This document shows, in pieces, positions 31,195 to 57,335 of a stretch of 64,000 bases of DNA; the stretch's first letter is position 1, and every line of letters starts with the position of its first letter. This stretch comes from Cristatella mucedo (lineage: Eukaryota; Bryozoa; Phylactolaemata; Cristatellidae), in assembly GCA_009760855.2 (NCBI GenBank), contig WPIO01000056.1, positions 1,070,001 through 1,134,000 of the forward strand, in the 5' to 3' direction. Position numbers and translations under genes: made by a program. Under the pieces are notes generated by a model. It was not told where the DNA came from, did no database searches, and was given only the letters and a program-made list of their open reading frames with translations.

Positions 31195-31735
31195 CGTGCA
31201 TGCTTCATTCCAACGCTTAAAGACCACTGACGACAAAAGCTTTTGCACTGGAGGCCATAGACTGAGGAACTTACTTCTACAATTCTCACGCAACGATCTC
31301 CTGGTGCCGACAACGGCACATCCTTTCCAGCGTTTGCAATGACCCGCGATTATGAGCTTGTCAGCTGAGCCTCGATTGAGAGCTATATGCTTTAAGACAG
31401 AGTTGGGACGCTTATGAGATGGAGATGGCCGCAATAAACCGTCCTGAGCTGCTACTTCCGTGCTACTTATTACCTCAACTGCACTCCTGACTCAGGTATG
31501 CTTCTCACTTTTTTTTATTGCATGAGATGGAAGTATTTTAGCTACTGTATGCATAACGAAAGCCGCAAAAGCTGATAGTATGTTATAGAAAACGTATGCT
31601 TGCTGTCACTGAGCACGTTACCACTAACCGTTCGATCATGCTTCCTTTGCAGCAAATGTAAAGTGCCAAGTAAGTGGTTAGGTTCTCTGAGGGTGCTAAT
31701 AACAAATGCATTATTATTATTATTATCGTTAATGC
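31195..31735 (+). mobile_element. Chimeric LINE remnant: family 2 body with family 1 tail
   Basis: 31215-31500 matches the second LINE family at 42205-43083 (cgcttaaagaccac, gacaaaagcttttgc, agctgctacttccg, ctcaactgcactcctgac). From about 31600 the terminal block is that of the CR1/L2-type family at 18716 (cttcctttgcagcaaatg, aaagtgcca, gttctctgagggtgct) with an ATT tail to 31727. Confidence 0.75.
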
Positions 31736-31739
31736 ACAT

Positions 31740-32800
31740 CAAATAAAATCCCACGCAGCACTACATTGGCACTCTGATGAAAATCGTGTAACTTTCCTGC
31801 GAGTGCGCAGCGCTGCTAATGGACACTGTGCGGTTTCAGCGCATACTGGTGATGGCAAGAATGCGATCCACTTACGTCATCTTAGTCACTTTCTCTTTCT
31901 TTTTGCAATCTTATTTTGGTGCGGACGCCCATTATAGCAAAGATTTTTGCTATGGTTGCGTAATAAATTGGTACAAGTGTGGCTTGCTTTCGTGCAGTCG
32001 CGCCTAAAAGCGCTCACAAAATAGGAAGCATACTGACCACGTTTGCAGTATCCTCCACTTCAGCCAAAGCGCCACTAGTAACACTCAGCAGACGCGGTAT
32101 CAGGGGAATTCGCCCGTAATTAAGGAAATGCTAAATACGTTTTAGTACGGCCACCATTTCCAACGCATGTTGGCAACCATTTGCCAAAGCATGTATTCTA
32201 ATTATTCTAGAGCGAATCGGAAACAGGCCGCAACAAGCGCGGTTTGGTGAGCGCGTTCGTAATGCAATTAGGCACTCCTCTAGACAGCACCGCCGCCGTC
32301 TAGCGATCGCCGCACGATTCATTCAAACATCTAGCGACTTCAGACGAGACTTTCCTAGCGCGAGAAGGTTATGAGCTCATGCACGCAACCGCATGTTTGA
32401 CGAATGCAGCTAAGACGGCGGAGGCGCAAGATGGACTGCGCGAGCAGCTCCACAGCCTTTTGCGGAAAACTTTAGCCAAAGGCTGAAGTGTCTGGCTGCC
32501 AAACGGCGGACACGTGGATAAACACGAGCCGACCGTCGTACAACTAGCTGCACGGCGGTACGTACGGCCAAGCTCCAACCGAGCTGCGAGAGTGCCCGGC
32601 GGGGGGGGATTACTGTGCTATGGTAATAGGGCCTGGTTACGCTTGCATCAGCCAAGCAGGGAAGCAAGACCTATATTTAGGGTTATGTGATACCATCTTT
32701 AACTATAGATGCTTTATGGTTATCTGCACTGCATTTTACCGAGAGGCGATACGTTCGGCATCAGTGCTTTACCCCCACTGAACCGCATTTACCTGGGCTC
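31740..32800. other. Upstream region of TIM44: nothing recognised
   Basis: No gene recognised. A 9-base G run lies at about 32600. The TIM44 5'UTR and promoter must lie here or in the CpG block. Confidence 0.35.
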
Positions 32801-32811
32801 GTTTGGCAGCT

Positions 32812-46844
<14,033 letters not shown>

Positions 46845-46859
46845 TTTGATTAAACTAAA

Positions 46860-47640
46860 GGCACGTTAGGTAATTTTTTGCTCCTTGGTTGTGAAGGAGC
46901 CATTACGAATGCTAGGAAACGGCATCGCAAAGATTCTTTGCTGCGCTTCTGTACACCCGGTCTTCCAACCAATTTCACAAGTTGCTTGGTGTCTATCGGT
47001 GGCTGCCTGTTTACCGTACGACTGAGGCATACAGGAAATTGGTCGAGGAAGGCAGCTGGTTGTGAGCAGCAGCTACATCACAGTAATCATCTTGTCGTCG
47101 TCTGCTATCCTAGCTTCAAGGTTGTCGACAAAGTGCGAATTTTATATGCAATGCTGCTCAACCGACGGTGCCATGAAGTATTAAGTCTGATGCAGAACAG
47201 ATTTTGCATCCGTGGCTGTCTTACCCTGACGGTTGTCATTTAACGGTTATCATTGTGAACGTGCTCTTCTCTTAAACTTACTGCGCTGACAGTCATGTGA
47301 GACAAAAGGAAGCAGCCCTGTTTCTGCATTCAGTCCAAGGGCATAGGCAGCAGGCTGTTGATACATTCATCAAAGATTATGGTTTTGACATTGGTATTAC
47401 CGGAGGACCTGCTAGTAATATCCTTGTATACTGCCTGCTAGATAGCAAATGAAACTTATTTGGTGACCTTTTTCGATATGCTGAAATCTTTGCTCTAAGT
47501 GATCGTTGAATGCATCTGGTTTGTGCACCCTGCTGACTGTACGTAGAACACAGTAGTACTGCGATAACTCCGCTGGTGCAGATGTGTCAATGGACCCCTT
47601 TCTGTTGTGGAACAAAAGAACTTCACAATTGACTATGATA
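46860..47640. other. Downstream of TIM44: nothing recognised
   Basis: No conserved ORF, RNA gene or named repeat. Confidence 0.35.
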
Positions 47641-47651
47641 TCACTCTGCTA

Positions 47652-47654
47652 GTG

Positions 47655-47698
<44 letters not shown>

Positions 47699-47719
47699 TG
47701 TGCTGAGTGTGTGTGTGCT

Positions 47720-47800
<81 letters not shown>
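47652..47800. repeat. Compound (GT)n / (GCGT)n microsatellite
   Basis: GT, six GCGT-type units, two GTGCTGAG interruptions and about 37 further GT units. Confidence 0.97.
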
Positions 47801-47803
<3 letters not shown>

Positions 47804-48439
47804 AGTGTGACCTGTGTGTTTGTTAACCAGACCGACCGATGGTTGTTTCATTGTATAGCGAATCCAGTTCTTCAAACTGAGCTCGAGCTATACGGGGAAG
47901 TATTGGAAACATGGTCAGCTTTTAGGACCGGAGCATTATCGAGCATGTTCGTCCGATTCCAACTGACTTGCTACTGGCGAATGCTGGCTGTGGTGGCACT
48001 GCTGACTTGTTATTTCACATGCTCAAGTACGGCCGATACTAAGCACATTAGGATTGTTTAGGGGGGAGATCATTACCCCTCGTGCATTGGTTGAGGCAGC
48101 ACGGCGATACCGATAAAAGCATGGTTTCTCAAAATGCCTTAATGTAACTTCTTGCTGACCTTGGAACTTCAGTCTCGGAAAGTGTGCTGCCAAATACTGT
48201 AGCCATAGGTAATAGCCAACATTTATCCGACAAATCAGTACGGAGGTTGTATTAACTGTAGATAGCAAGAATGCAGTGAACTTCAGTGCGTAGACTTAAA
48301 ATTATCAACAATATCCTAAATAGCTTTTTAAATGGTCTGCCAGCTTGATGAGGTGAAGTATATGTTTGTACACAGCTATGGGCCTCACTTAATTCATTGT
48401 ATAGCTATATATTTTTGCGGGTTCATCGCTAGTAATAAG

Positions 48440-49930
48440 AATTATACATTTGTATAGCGCTCAGCAAAATTATTCACTTTCTGGACACTCTACATATGCT
48501 GTTAAGGAAGCCTGTTAATATCGTTAGCGATAATGTGCTCAGTTTTAGCATCCGTAAGCACAAAAAGGATAAATCACAAGAACCCAGTGAATTCTTTAAA
48601 ACAAGTTGGTTTTTAGCTTCTTTCTAAATGTAGTTAAGTCATGGGTGACTTGACGTCACTCGGGATGAGTTAAAGGCTTTGGAAGCATAGAAGTTAAAAG
48701 CACGAGCAAGAGGAGGATTTGAGATTCGTTCGAGGCACAGCTACGTGACTTGAGTCGTAAGAGTTGGTGGTACGATACCTAGCCTGGTTGGGGCATAGTT
48801 CTGAAGGGTAGGCTGAAGCAGGAGAAGGAAGGGACCTAAGAGTAAGTGGCTCAACTTAAGAGTCGATGAGCTGCTTTACGGGTGTTAGTGCAGGTTGGTA
48901 AGAAGTGATGGCAAATTCTGGCAAATGTGACGCTCACGACGGAGGAGAATAGAATAAGTGATAGCAGATTAAACAGCCTCGTGTATATGACGATATAGAG
49001 CCTTTACGGGTAACCACTTGCAATGGACCACTGCAGGATTCGAGCACAAGACCTGGGTCAGGAAAAGCAGGCACCTTACCCAGGGGCAAAGCTACGGAGT
49101 TTTGCACCAAGTGTAAGTGCCAGGTTGCATAGGTCGGAAGACCAACAAGCAGTGATTTGCAGAAGTTGAGAGAAGTATCATTAATGCATGGGCGAACTGG
49201 AATATGGTTTCCCTGTCTAAGCAGGCCCACAATTTTACAGTATTTTGTCGTTGAAAGTTTGTAGACCGCGATGATTCATGACCGAAAGTAGGCTGATATG
49301 AGCCGCTGTCGTCTAGTGAAATTCACTTTGAAACAGGACGCTCTGATTTTGGGCTGATGTTATGCTGGCACAGCCCATTTAAAGAGATGGGTTCTCCAAT
49401 GTGAGTCCCTAGTTTTGCTCGTAACTAGTAGGTTGGTTTTATTGTCATTCAAGATCTTATAGCTGCAATTTAAGTTTGGATGCCAGTAATATATGCAGCT
49501 AAGGAGTTGTGAGAGAGTTTTGCATGTTGAAAGGCTGGCAAGGGCCAAAGCTGTGTTTTATTGGCATAGAAATGAACGCCCAGATTATCAGTGGCGATTA
49601 CATCGGCAAGAGTGCGAGTACCAAATGCGAAAATTAGTGGACCGAGTACAAATCTTGGGTTACCCCGTACTTTAGAGGCTCCTCGGATGACTCTTGCCCG
49701 TCGACAAGTATTCTCTTTCGTCTCCGACTCTGAGATAGAATCTATTGCAGTGCAGTGCCTGTAAGCCAGAAGGAAAATCGTGGAATTCGATTCAATGCAT
49801 TGTTGGGAGGCGGTAAAGGTCCGCCAAAAGTGGCGAAGCTCATTTTTGAGGATTACACAAGCAAGGGAGTAACCCTGAATCATGAAGCGAACTGGTCATC
49901 GAGCGGATTTGTATGCAATCCTATACTTTG
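48440..49930 (-). mobile_element. CR1/L2-type LINE, split by a SINE
   Basis: Terminal block at 48450-48500 (tttgtatagcgctcagc), antisense 3'UTR and C-terminal codons to about 48955. Homology resumes after 49085 (gttttgcaccaagtgtaagtg) and runs to 49883. The minus-strand frame there encodes FVLGPLIF, TLADVIATDNLGVHFYANKT (YADD changed to YANK) and LAAYI. Catalytically dead. Confidence 0.83.
48957..49085 (-). mobile_element. tRNA-derived SINE inserted in a LINE
   Basis: gcagattaaacagcctcgtg (tail side), gcaggattcgagcacaagacc (inverted B box) and ggcaccttacccaggggc (inverted head) interrupt the LINE at 48440-49930. Confidence 0.75.
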
Positions 49931-49934
49931 AAGT

Positions 49935-51350
49935 CTCACGGAATGACCACTGGCCGTGTTTGTAGCATTGGCGGTTTTGTAGCTGCATTTTTCTGCATTG
50001 CACTATGCGATCCAGCAGTCGCTATGAAATTCTTTTGCTGTTAACCTTGCCTTTGCTCGGCTACCGTCGTGAGTTTTATCGGGATTTACAGATCTTATAC
50101 CACTCACTTTAGTGCAAGGGCCCATTTGCAAAGTGCTCCAGCGAGCGACTGACTGACCAGAAAGCCTGATTGGATAGTTAGAAAGGTAGCAACTGTGGTG
50201 CTCACGTGACCGTTCGGAACGCCATCGGTAACCCGTAAGGCCGAAGTCATGTAACTAGGAAGTAGAACGGAATTTTGAGGTCTTGCGATCTTCTTGCTCT
50301 GTTCTTGGTCGCTGGCAATGGGTGGTCGCGATGACATCACGGTGTGCCTTCTTGCACTAACTGCAGTTTTCGTTGGATCGTCAACGGAGAGTTCCGAAGG
50401 TAAGCGTGCAACAGACTGTCCCTAAGGTTAGCGATTCGACAAGTCTGGTCTGTGGAGGGAGTTGGCTGGCTTAGGCATGTACTCGGATCACCGACGTGAA
50501 TAGCAGGATGTGCATAGGTACAAAAAGCTAGTCCATGTCTGCAACCCCTTCTGAGCTAGACCACTTATCTATTTTTCTTGGCCCCGAAGTTAACTAGAGG
50601 CAGATGGCCGTGTTTACTACTATAGCTGATAGCTCATCTAATACGCCGTCGTTTGTTCAAGGAGCCAGCGAACTTTCGGCTATGTGCATATTGCCCATTG
50701 CAGGACGGGAGAGAAGTGATCTGGCTCTGTGCCAAATGACGATACACCGACACCGAATTAGCTGCTATGGGCGCTGTGCTCGTAGCCGAAAGTTCTCTCA
50801 ATATATAAATAGATGACGCCGTAGTTTGGATAACTTCAAGATCACCGACTCGTATTGGGCAGATGTCGGCAAACTCCGGTCTTTAGGCCTAATACGGGCT
50901 AGCTAGTATCAGAGTCCGGCCTAACGACCGCCTAGTTATTTACCTGTGGATATGGCCCAATTAAATAGTCGCGGTTTGTCCCCTTTCTTACTGCTAGCTG
51001 TAGCTCGAGCTGCGGCCCTTGTTTATTTTTGGAACGGATTGCATGCGTGTGTACGAAACAGGAGCGCCTGATCGGGAAGGATGATAAATGTCTACCCCTA
51101 TAGTTGCTGCTCCAGTCTGTTGCAACAGTTCATCTAGACCACTCCACTGGCCCTGCGGAGTGGGCGTGGTTTCTTCTGGCCTACTGTGCTTGCTTGACCT
51201 CCAGAAATAACCAAATAGTCCGAAAAGTTTGCCAATTCCTTCTAATGGGGGACTGCTGGCTCCAAACCATGCGCGTGTATGAGTGTCCTTTGCCGGGAGG
51301 CCTCCGTGGACAGCGTGATGTATGGAACACAAAGAGCTAGCACACAATCT
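49935..51350. other. No gene recognised
   Basis: Unique-looking sequence. ORFs at 50604-50816 and 50994-51347 lack conserved features. Confidence 0.35.
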
Positions 51351-51354
51351 GTGC

Positions 51355-51528
51355 CTAAAAAATCTAGCCGATTAACCAGCCTCATTCGTATAGCGGCAGA
51401 AGAGCCTTATCGGCAATCACTACCACTTGCAGTTGGCAATGAGGGATCGCCCAACTGCAGGATTCGAACCCGTGGCCTCGGTCGGGAAGAGCGAGCATCT
51501 TACCTCTTGGGCTATCACCGTCCATGGA
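51355..51528 (-). mobile_element. tRNA-derived SINE
   Basis: ctagccgattaaccagcctc, tcgtatagcggcagaagagc, gcaggattcgaacccgtggcc (inverted B box) and atcttacctcttgggctatc (inverted A box). A well preserved copy of the family. Confidence 0.83.
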
Positions 51529-52555
51529 CCGGTGCTGTAGCACCCTGGAGCTCAGTTAGTCTGGAGCTGCACGTCTGTATGCCTCAGCATTCACTAACTG
51601 CTTTCTGAACTGCTTTCTGAATTACAACAGACATCGAATAAAACGTAGGAGGATAGTGTAGAAAAACTTTCATTGCAAATGGAAGATTTAGATTCAGAGT
51701 TTTCAATCACCTAAATTCGCTGATAGAAAACTAATGGGCGTACTTTGGAAGCCGAGTTAGTTCTAGATATCTATGTGCTAGACTATGGACTGTGGTCTTT
51801 TCCATTGTTGCGAATTCCTTTCACCCTTTGGCTCTGTGCCACTCGTTGCGTGGATCCTTCCCCAGCAACTTTATTTTTCTTCTCTTCGCTCTCTGCCGTC
51901 TCGTCTCCCCCAGCCTATCCTGATAACTTGTATCTTTCTGTTAACGCAAGTCCGTTCAACAGTGCCAAAATACTACACAGTTTGCAAACGACTCGTCTCT
52001 ATCTTCATGTCTGGTTGTCCACCGAAGGCAGAGCAGCAGAGCGAAGTCCAGCACTACAACGACTACCGTTTTTCTGAAAAATGTTACCTGAGCTCTCAAC
52101 TGCTAGTTGCCTTGATCTATCCATCATCATATCCATCACTACTGAAGATTGCGTCGTCTGCTGAGCCATTTGAATTAATTTCAAGAGTCATTTGAAAGCT
52201 GTTACACTCAGGCTCAAAAAATTGCATAATATTTTGACGTGAAATCAGGCTTGCGTACATGATCTCGTGCTCTGCAAATGCAGCTGTCACATCCATGGAT
52301 TTGGCGGATGAAAGAGTCTGACATCTCATGTAAACTCCGTAGCCTGGGTGATTTAGCGACCACTAATTCCGGTTCCTCTGGCTTAGGTCAGAGGCGCTGC
52401 ATAGCACGGGTGACCTCGCTGGCGTACAGGCGGCGGAGAGGACAGGAAGCAGCCTTGAGAGTGACCCAGCAAACGACGACGCTACAATGCCCACAGAAGT
52501 CTCCGAGCTTCCCCAACGGTTTTAAGGGACCGCTGTAAATGCAGGCGATTTTCGG

Positions 52556-52912
52556 ATGAATGGTGAAGCTGCTACTTCAGCCGCGCTCGGCCATCTAATG
52601 GTAGAACGAAGAGGACGAGAGCGGAAGCAAGAGCCCGGAGAATGCGACCTTGTGTCAGCGACCTTTCGCGAGATTTGTGGCGCCTGTCGCGCAGAAGCTG
52701 CTCTCGGTCTGAAAGCAGCTATTCGCTTGTTCAATTCTATTTACAATGCCTCCAAAGTATTTCTTAATAACTTAGATGCGCAAAACTGCACGGAGCCTGT
52801 TGTTGACAAAACCCGCACTTTGCTTAATGCCAGCGCCGATGCCAATGCGAATGCGAAGAAAAATAAGCTAAACAATAAACTAAAAGAAAACCAGAGCAGG
52901 AAACAAATGTAA
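52556..52912 (+). CDS. Unidentified ORF followed by AATAAA
   Basis: 118-aa frame, charged, with an Ala/Asn/Lys-rich C-terminus (ANANAKKNKLNNKLKEN) and a stop at 52910-52912, followed within ten bases by AATAAATAT. An internal cgcgcag (exon start at about 52696) could be a splice acceptor, so the true exon may be shorter. I recognise no family and found no partner exons. It could be a terminal exon of an unidentified gene or chance. Confidence 0.25.
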   Translation: MNGEAATSAALGHLMVERRGRERKQEPGECDLVSATFREICGACRAEAALGLKAAIRLFNSIYNASKVFLNNLDAQNCTEPVVDKTRTLLNASADANANAKKNKLNNKLKENQSRKQM

Positions 52913-53994
52913 GCAAAATAAATATATTTTCAGTCGAGGATGGTAAATGCTAGCTTCTGACCGTCATAAATGACGTTTAACGTGAAAAAGTCTTGGAATT
53001 AAAATTAATTTGGATTTGCTACTGGTAAAATACTTATAAGCCCGCAACAGAAAATGGCACGGTGAACGTCGATGGCGAAACAGTTTTTCTGCTGCAGATA
53101 TTGGAATCCGCATCCTAATTTTTAGCAGCACTTTCGGTGCACCATTGGTATGCTTGTCACCCATGAACTATTTCTAGTGTCGATACCGAAAAGGAAGCCC
53201 GTAGTTAAGTATACCCGTGTAGCGCTTACTTTATGCGGCGTCGGTTGTCCTTTTTCACAACATATGAGTCTGTGGCCGTGAATCCGGTCTGAACGCACAC
53301 ACTGGGTCTTAGCACGGCAGTGCTGAAGCGTGACTAGCATCTGATGCCGATCCAAGTCGTAATGTCCACATGTCACGGCCGAACCCGTGGCGAGAAACGA
53401 AACGAGAACTCCTGAACGCCCTTGTGTTGTGGTGAAGACGAGTGTTCAAAATGTTCATCCTTATTAAGTGCTCACGCCACCAGCCCCGACGTCTTTTATA
53501 GTTATGCGACTGTATACACGCGCGCACGCATGCGAACACACAAACACACACGCACAAACACGGACACGCGCAAGTGCAAGGGGGATAGTGCAAGGGGGAC
53601 TGGGGGCCAAATGTCCCGGGGCGTAAGATCGGCTAGGGTGCCAAAATGGATGCCTAATTCCTTTGAAAAAAAATATTTCATGTTGCATCTAGCGGAGATA
53701 TTGTGCTGAGCGGCAGGGTGCTCCGAGCTGGAAGGAATCAAGTCGGAAGTTGCAGCGCCTATCTGCCAGTAATGTGTACGAAAATTGTTGAATGAAAAAA
53801 GTGGGGGCACTATTTGTATGTAGCTCGTCTCCGGGTGCACGATATACTAGCAACGCCGCTGTATGGGCGTTTCGTCTCTTAACTTGCACATTTCCCATCG
53901 TTAGACGCGAATAAAGTCAGGTCCTATCTCAGTGGGAGACTCCAGAGTATTTTTCTGAATTGACCAAGGTCATCCCAGGAAACTCTGAAATATG

Positions 53995-54848
53995 AGGTAC
54001 TTGAGGACTCGTGCTCGGTCCTGTTTTTTTCGCGGTTTATACTCTTCCTCTTGCCGATGTCATTGCCAAGCACAATCAATGTATTCACTTCTATGCAGAC
54101 GACAATCTATTGAAATTTCTGATTTGATCTCTCCCGGCATTCGAGGACTTGGAATTCTAATTATTCGCTTGCCGCATGTATTGTTGACATCCGCACATGG
54201 ATGTCAGCGTATTTTCTTAAATTAAATCATGATAAAATCAACTTAGTAGTTATGCCAGAACTATTAAGTTGGTTTTATCATCATTAAATTTGAGAAAACT
54301 TGCTTGTTTGCCCATAGGTGTTGTGGGAAAACCAAGAGTGATTCAGAAATTGTAAAGGCTAACGCTCACAATCTGCTCTGCCAGCATATCTCCTGTTGAA
54401 TCTGCACGAAATCTTGGTGTCATGTTCCAAAATGACCTTTCATTAGACGACCACATCAGCTCCACAGCCAAGTTTACCCACTTTCAGCTACATAATATTG
54501 CTAAAGCTTGGGCTTTTTTTTAGACAGGATATCATATCCAAATTGGTCCGTGCATTTGTGACATCCCGTCTTTATTTCTGTAACTCACTTCTTGCTGGTC
54601 GTCTAGCCTGTACGATCAGGCACTTGCAGCTGGTGCAAAAATCTGCAGCCAGCCTTGTCTGTCGTGAGCGTCGCAGTTGTCACACCACACCACTTCTTAC
54701 CGACCTGCACAGGCTATCAGTCAAGCAACGCATTAACTTCAAGGTTTCGTCAGTCACTTTTAGGTCCCTTCATTTTTTGGCTCCAGCCTACCTATCAGAT
54801 CTACTGCTCCACCAAGCTAAGCATCGTACTACCCGCTTTTCGGCATAA
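53995..54848 (+). mobile_element. LINE, 5' part of a copy split by another LINE
   Basis: Degenerate codons from the VLGP region (gactcgtgctcggtcctg) through DFCNSLL and the CRERRSC segment (frame 54498-54848), ending in ccgcttttcggcat. Its continuation is at 56027-56445. Confidence 0.88.
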
Positions 54849-56026
54849 TAATAATAATAATGTACTTGATAAAGCGCCCTCAGAGAACTCAATCTCTTTC
54901 TAGGCGCTTTACATTTGCTGCAAAGACAAATGCAATTGAATGGTAAGTAAAATCATACATGAAAAAACAAACAAACTGAATAAAATGGTTAGGGGTGACA
55001 TGTACAGGGTCAGCATGCAAATGTGGTTAGTGGCAGCATGCACAGTGTCAGCACGCATAAGCACGTGAAGGACGAATCACAGGGACCCACTAAATGCTGT
55101 CCTAAATAAGTGGGTTTTTAAGTTCCTTTTAAATGTGGTCAGGTCAGGGGATGTTCTGACGCAGGTCGGGAGGGAGTTCCAGGCTTTGGGAGCATACGAA
55201 CTAAATGCACGGTCTCTAAAGGATTTGAGGTTTGTATGAGGTATTTCTAGACTGTTGGATTCCGAAAAGCGGGTGGTACGATGCTTGGCCTGATGGGGGA
55301 GTGTGTCGGAGAGATAGGCTGGAGCGATAGAATGAAGGGACCTAAAAGTGAGCGACAAAACCTTTGAAGTCAATCCGTTGCTTGACTGGTAGCCAGTGCA
55401 GGTCGGCGAGAAGTGGATTAATGTGGCAACTGCGATGCTCACGACAGACAAGCCTAGCTGCGGAGTTTTGCACCAGTTGCAATCGCCTGATCGCACATGC
55501 TGCTAGTAAGCAATGAGTTGTAGAAGTCGAGACGAGATGTCACGAATGCATGAACCAACTTAGATGTGTTATCCTTATCTAATCAAGCCCGAATTTTAGC
55601 AATATTATGAAGCTGAAAATAGGCACATTTGACCGTGGAACTGATATGGTCGTCTAACGAGAGGTTGCTTTGGAATATGACACCTAGATTTCGAGCTGAT
55701 TCGACAGGAGATATGCTGGCAGAGCCAATTTTGAGCGTCAGCCTTTCAAATTTCTGAATCACACTGGGTTTGCACATAACTACTAAGTTTTGTCATCGCT
55801 TAGTTTTAGAAAATTTGCTGCCATCCATGTGCGGATGTCATCAATACATGCAGCAAGTGAGTTGAGAGAATTTGAGGTGCTCGAAGGCTGGGAGGGATCA
55901 AAGCAAAGGTACAACTGAGTGTCATCCGCATAGAAGTGAAAGCCTAGATTGTGCTTGGCAATCACAGCAGCAAGAGGGAGAGTATAAACCGTGAAAAGAA
56001 CCGGACCTAGCACGGAGCCCTGGCAT
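54844..56026 (-). mobile_element. CR1/L2-type LINE nested in another LINE
   Basis: Complete 5'-truncated insertion on the minus strand: VLFTVYTLPLAAV and FHFYADDTQLYL in frame 56013-55783, SARNLGVIFQSNLSLDDHI in 55777-55583, and LTFRSLHSIAPAYLSD to NLKTHLFRTAFSGSL and a stop in 55496-55077. The 3'UTR, block (aaagcgccctcagagaactc) and AAT tail lie at 54848-54920. Few breaks, so this is a young copy. GGCAT at both borders is a likely target duplication. Confidence 0.9.
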
Positions 56027-56445
56027 CTAACTGTTTACCCAAATCTCGTACTAACCTCAAATCTTTTGGAGACCGAGCCTGTACATTGTATACTCCCAAA
56101 GCCAGAAACTCACTTCCAACTTGCGCCACGACATCCTCCGACTTTACCACATTTAAAAACAATTTAAAAACGCATCTATTTATCACAGCATTTAGCGGGT
56201 CCCTGTGATTCATCCTTGATGCGCTTATGCGTGCTGACACTGTACATGCTGCCACTAACAATACTTGCATGCTGACCGTGTGCATGTCACCCCTAATCCA
56301 GTTATTCTTGTTGCTTATTGAGCATTCCATCACTAACTTTTCAACCGTTTTTTCTGTGCAGCAATTATAAAGCACCTGATAAACAATGATAAAGAATGAT
56401 TTCTTTGAGAGCACTTTATCAAGATTGTAATTATTGTCATTATTA
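56027..56445 (+). mobile_element. LINE, 3' part of the split copy
   Basis: Resumes at catctaactgtttacccaaa, passes through ctcaaatcttttggagacc, tttaaaaacgcatctattta and the 3'UTR to gagcactttatcaagattg and an ATT tail. Confidence 0.88.
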
Positions 56446-56727
56446 TTTCTGAGCCTTTGACCGGAAGCGCTTGGCGCGAAGCCTGGCTCGGTGCAATCGT
56501 GTGAAGGTGGGGATACGGTGGAATTTTCACACGACTTTAAGCAAAATAAATTTTACGAATAAAGCTAAACGTACCTGCAGAATAGGAAAGGGCCTGTGAG
56601 TCTTACCGCTTCACAGGGTTTCGCTACCAGCTCGGTCGGTTTGCGGAACCGACAGGGCAGAGAAGCGACGGAGCAAACGGCAGCAAATTTTGCGCCTAGA
56701 CGGTCGATATATCCATGCGGAAATGAC

Positions 56728-56812
56728 TTTCATTTCATTTCATTTTAATTTCATTTCCTTTCACTTAATTTCATTTCAATGGCTTTCATTTCATTTCTTT
56801 TCATTTCAAGTA
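56728..56812. repeat. (TTTCA)n-like pentanucleotide repeat
   Basis: Interrupted TTTCATTTCATTT units on a T-rich background. Confidence 0.9.
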
Positions 56813-56924
56813 ATCATAATCTTAGAATGATTTCTTTTGACTGTTAAATGGTTGAGCTTTATTTGATGCCGTTGCAATGAAGTTAAGCCCCGAGCTGCGG
56901 TGCGTTGGCACTGTTGCGTTGCAG

Positions 56925-57335
56925 ATTCACCAGGAAAGAAATTAGAAGTCTCGTGTCCACAGAACCAGACTCTTTGGTTTAACTTAACAGCTGACCCATC
57001 TGGAAGTATATTGTGGAGTATTACCGTCCAATTTCGAAGTGAATGCCTTTTGCAGCTTCATAAATTGATTCCACTCGGCGATGGTGGCTGTGGTACAAAT
57101 GATGTCAACTTGATGTACCATGAACAGCAATATCCTAACAATAAGAATGTGAAGTGGAACTGGCATACAATGCCTTTCAAAATGCGTCTTGATACTTCCC
57201 AGAATAAAACGAAACATTTCGTTTTGACTTTGAAATGGAACGCAGGACTTGGGTTGAAGATTTTGAATTGGTTTCAAAATATCTTAAATTCTGGTTCTCC
57301 TGAACCGTGTGGCACATTGGGACTGCATTTGAAAG
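56925..57335 (+). CDS. Exon 'a' of an unidentified extracellular protein gene
   Basis: 411-nt exon, acceptor gttgcag, donor aaag|gtaaga, phase 1 at both ends, so it could be added or skipped without frame change. It encodes 136 aa plus a split Asp codon, with four cysteines (EVSCPQNQT, RSECLL, GGCGTN, EPCGT), three N-glycosylation sequons (NQT, NLT, NKT) and aromatic strands (WNWHTMPF, FVLTLKWN) suggesting a beta-rich fold. No family is recognised. The Asp codon split at the 3' border is completed by exon b. Confidence 0.6.

Noticed and set aside
46878-47243. 121-aa ORF downstream of TIM44
   Set aside because: Starts after the TIM44 stop, has no recognisable motif and no polyadenylation or splice support.
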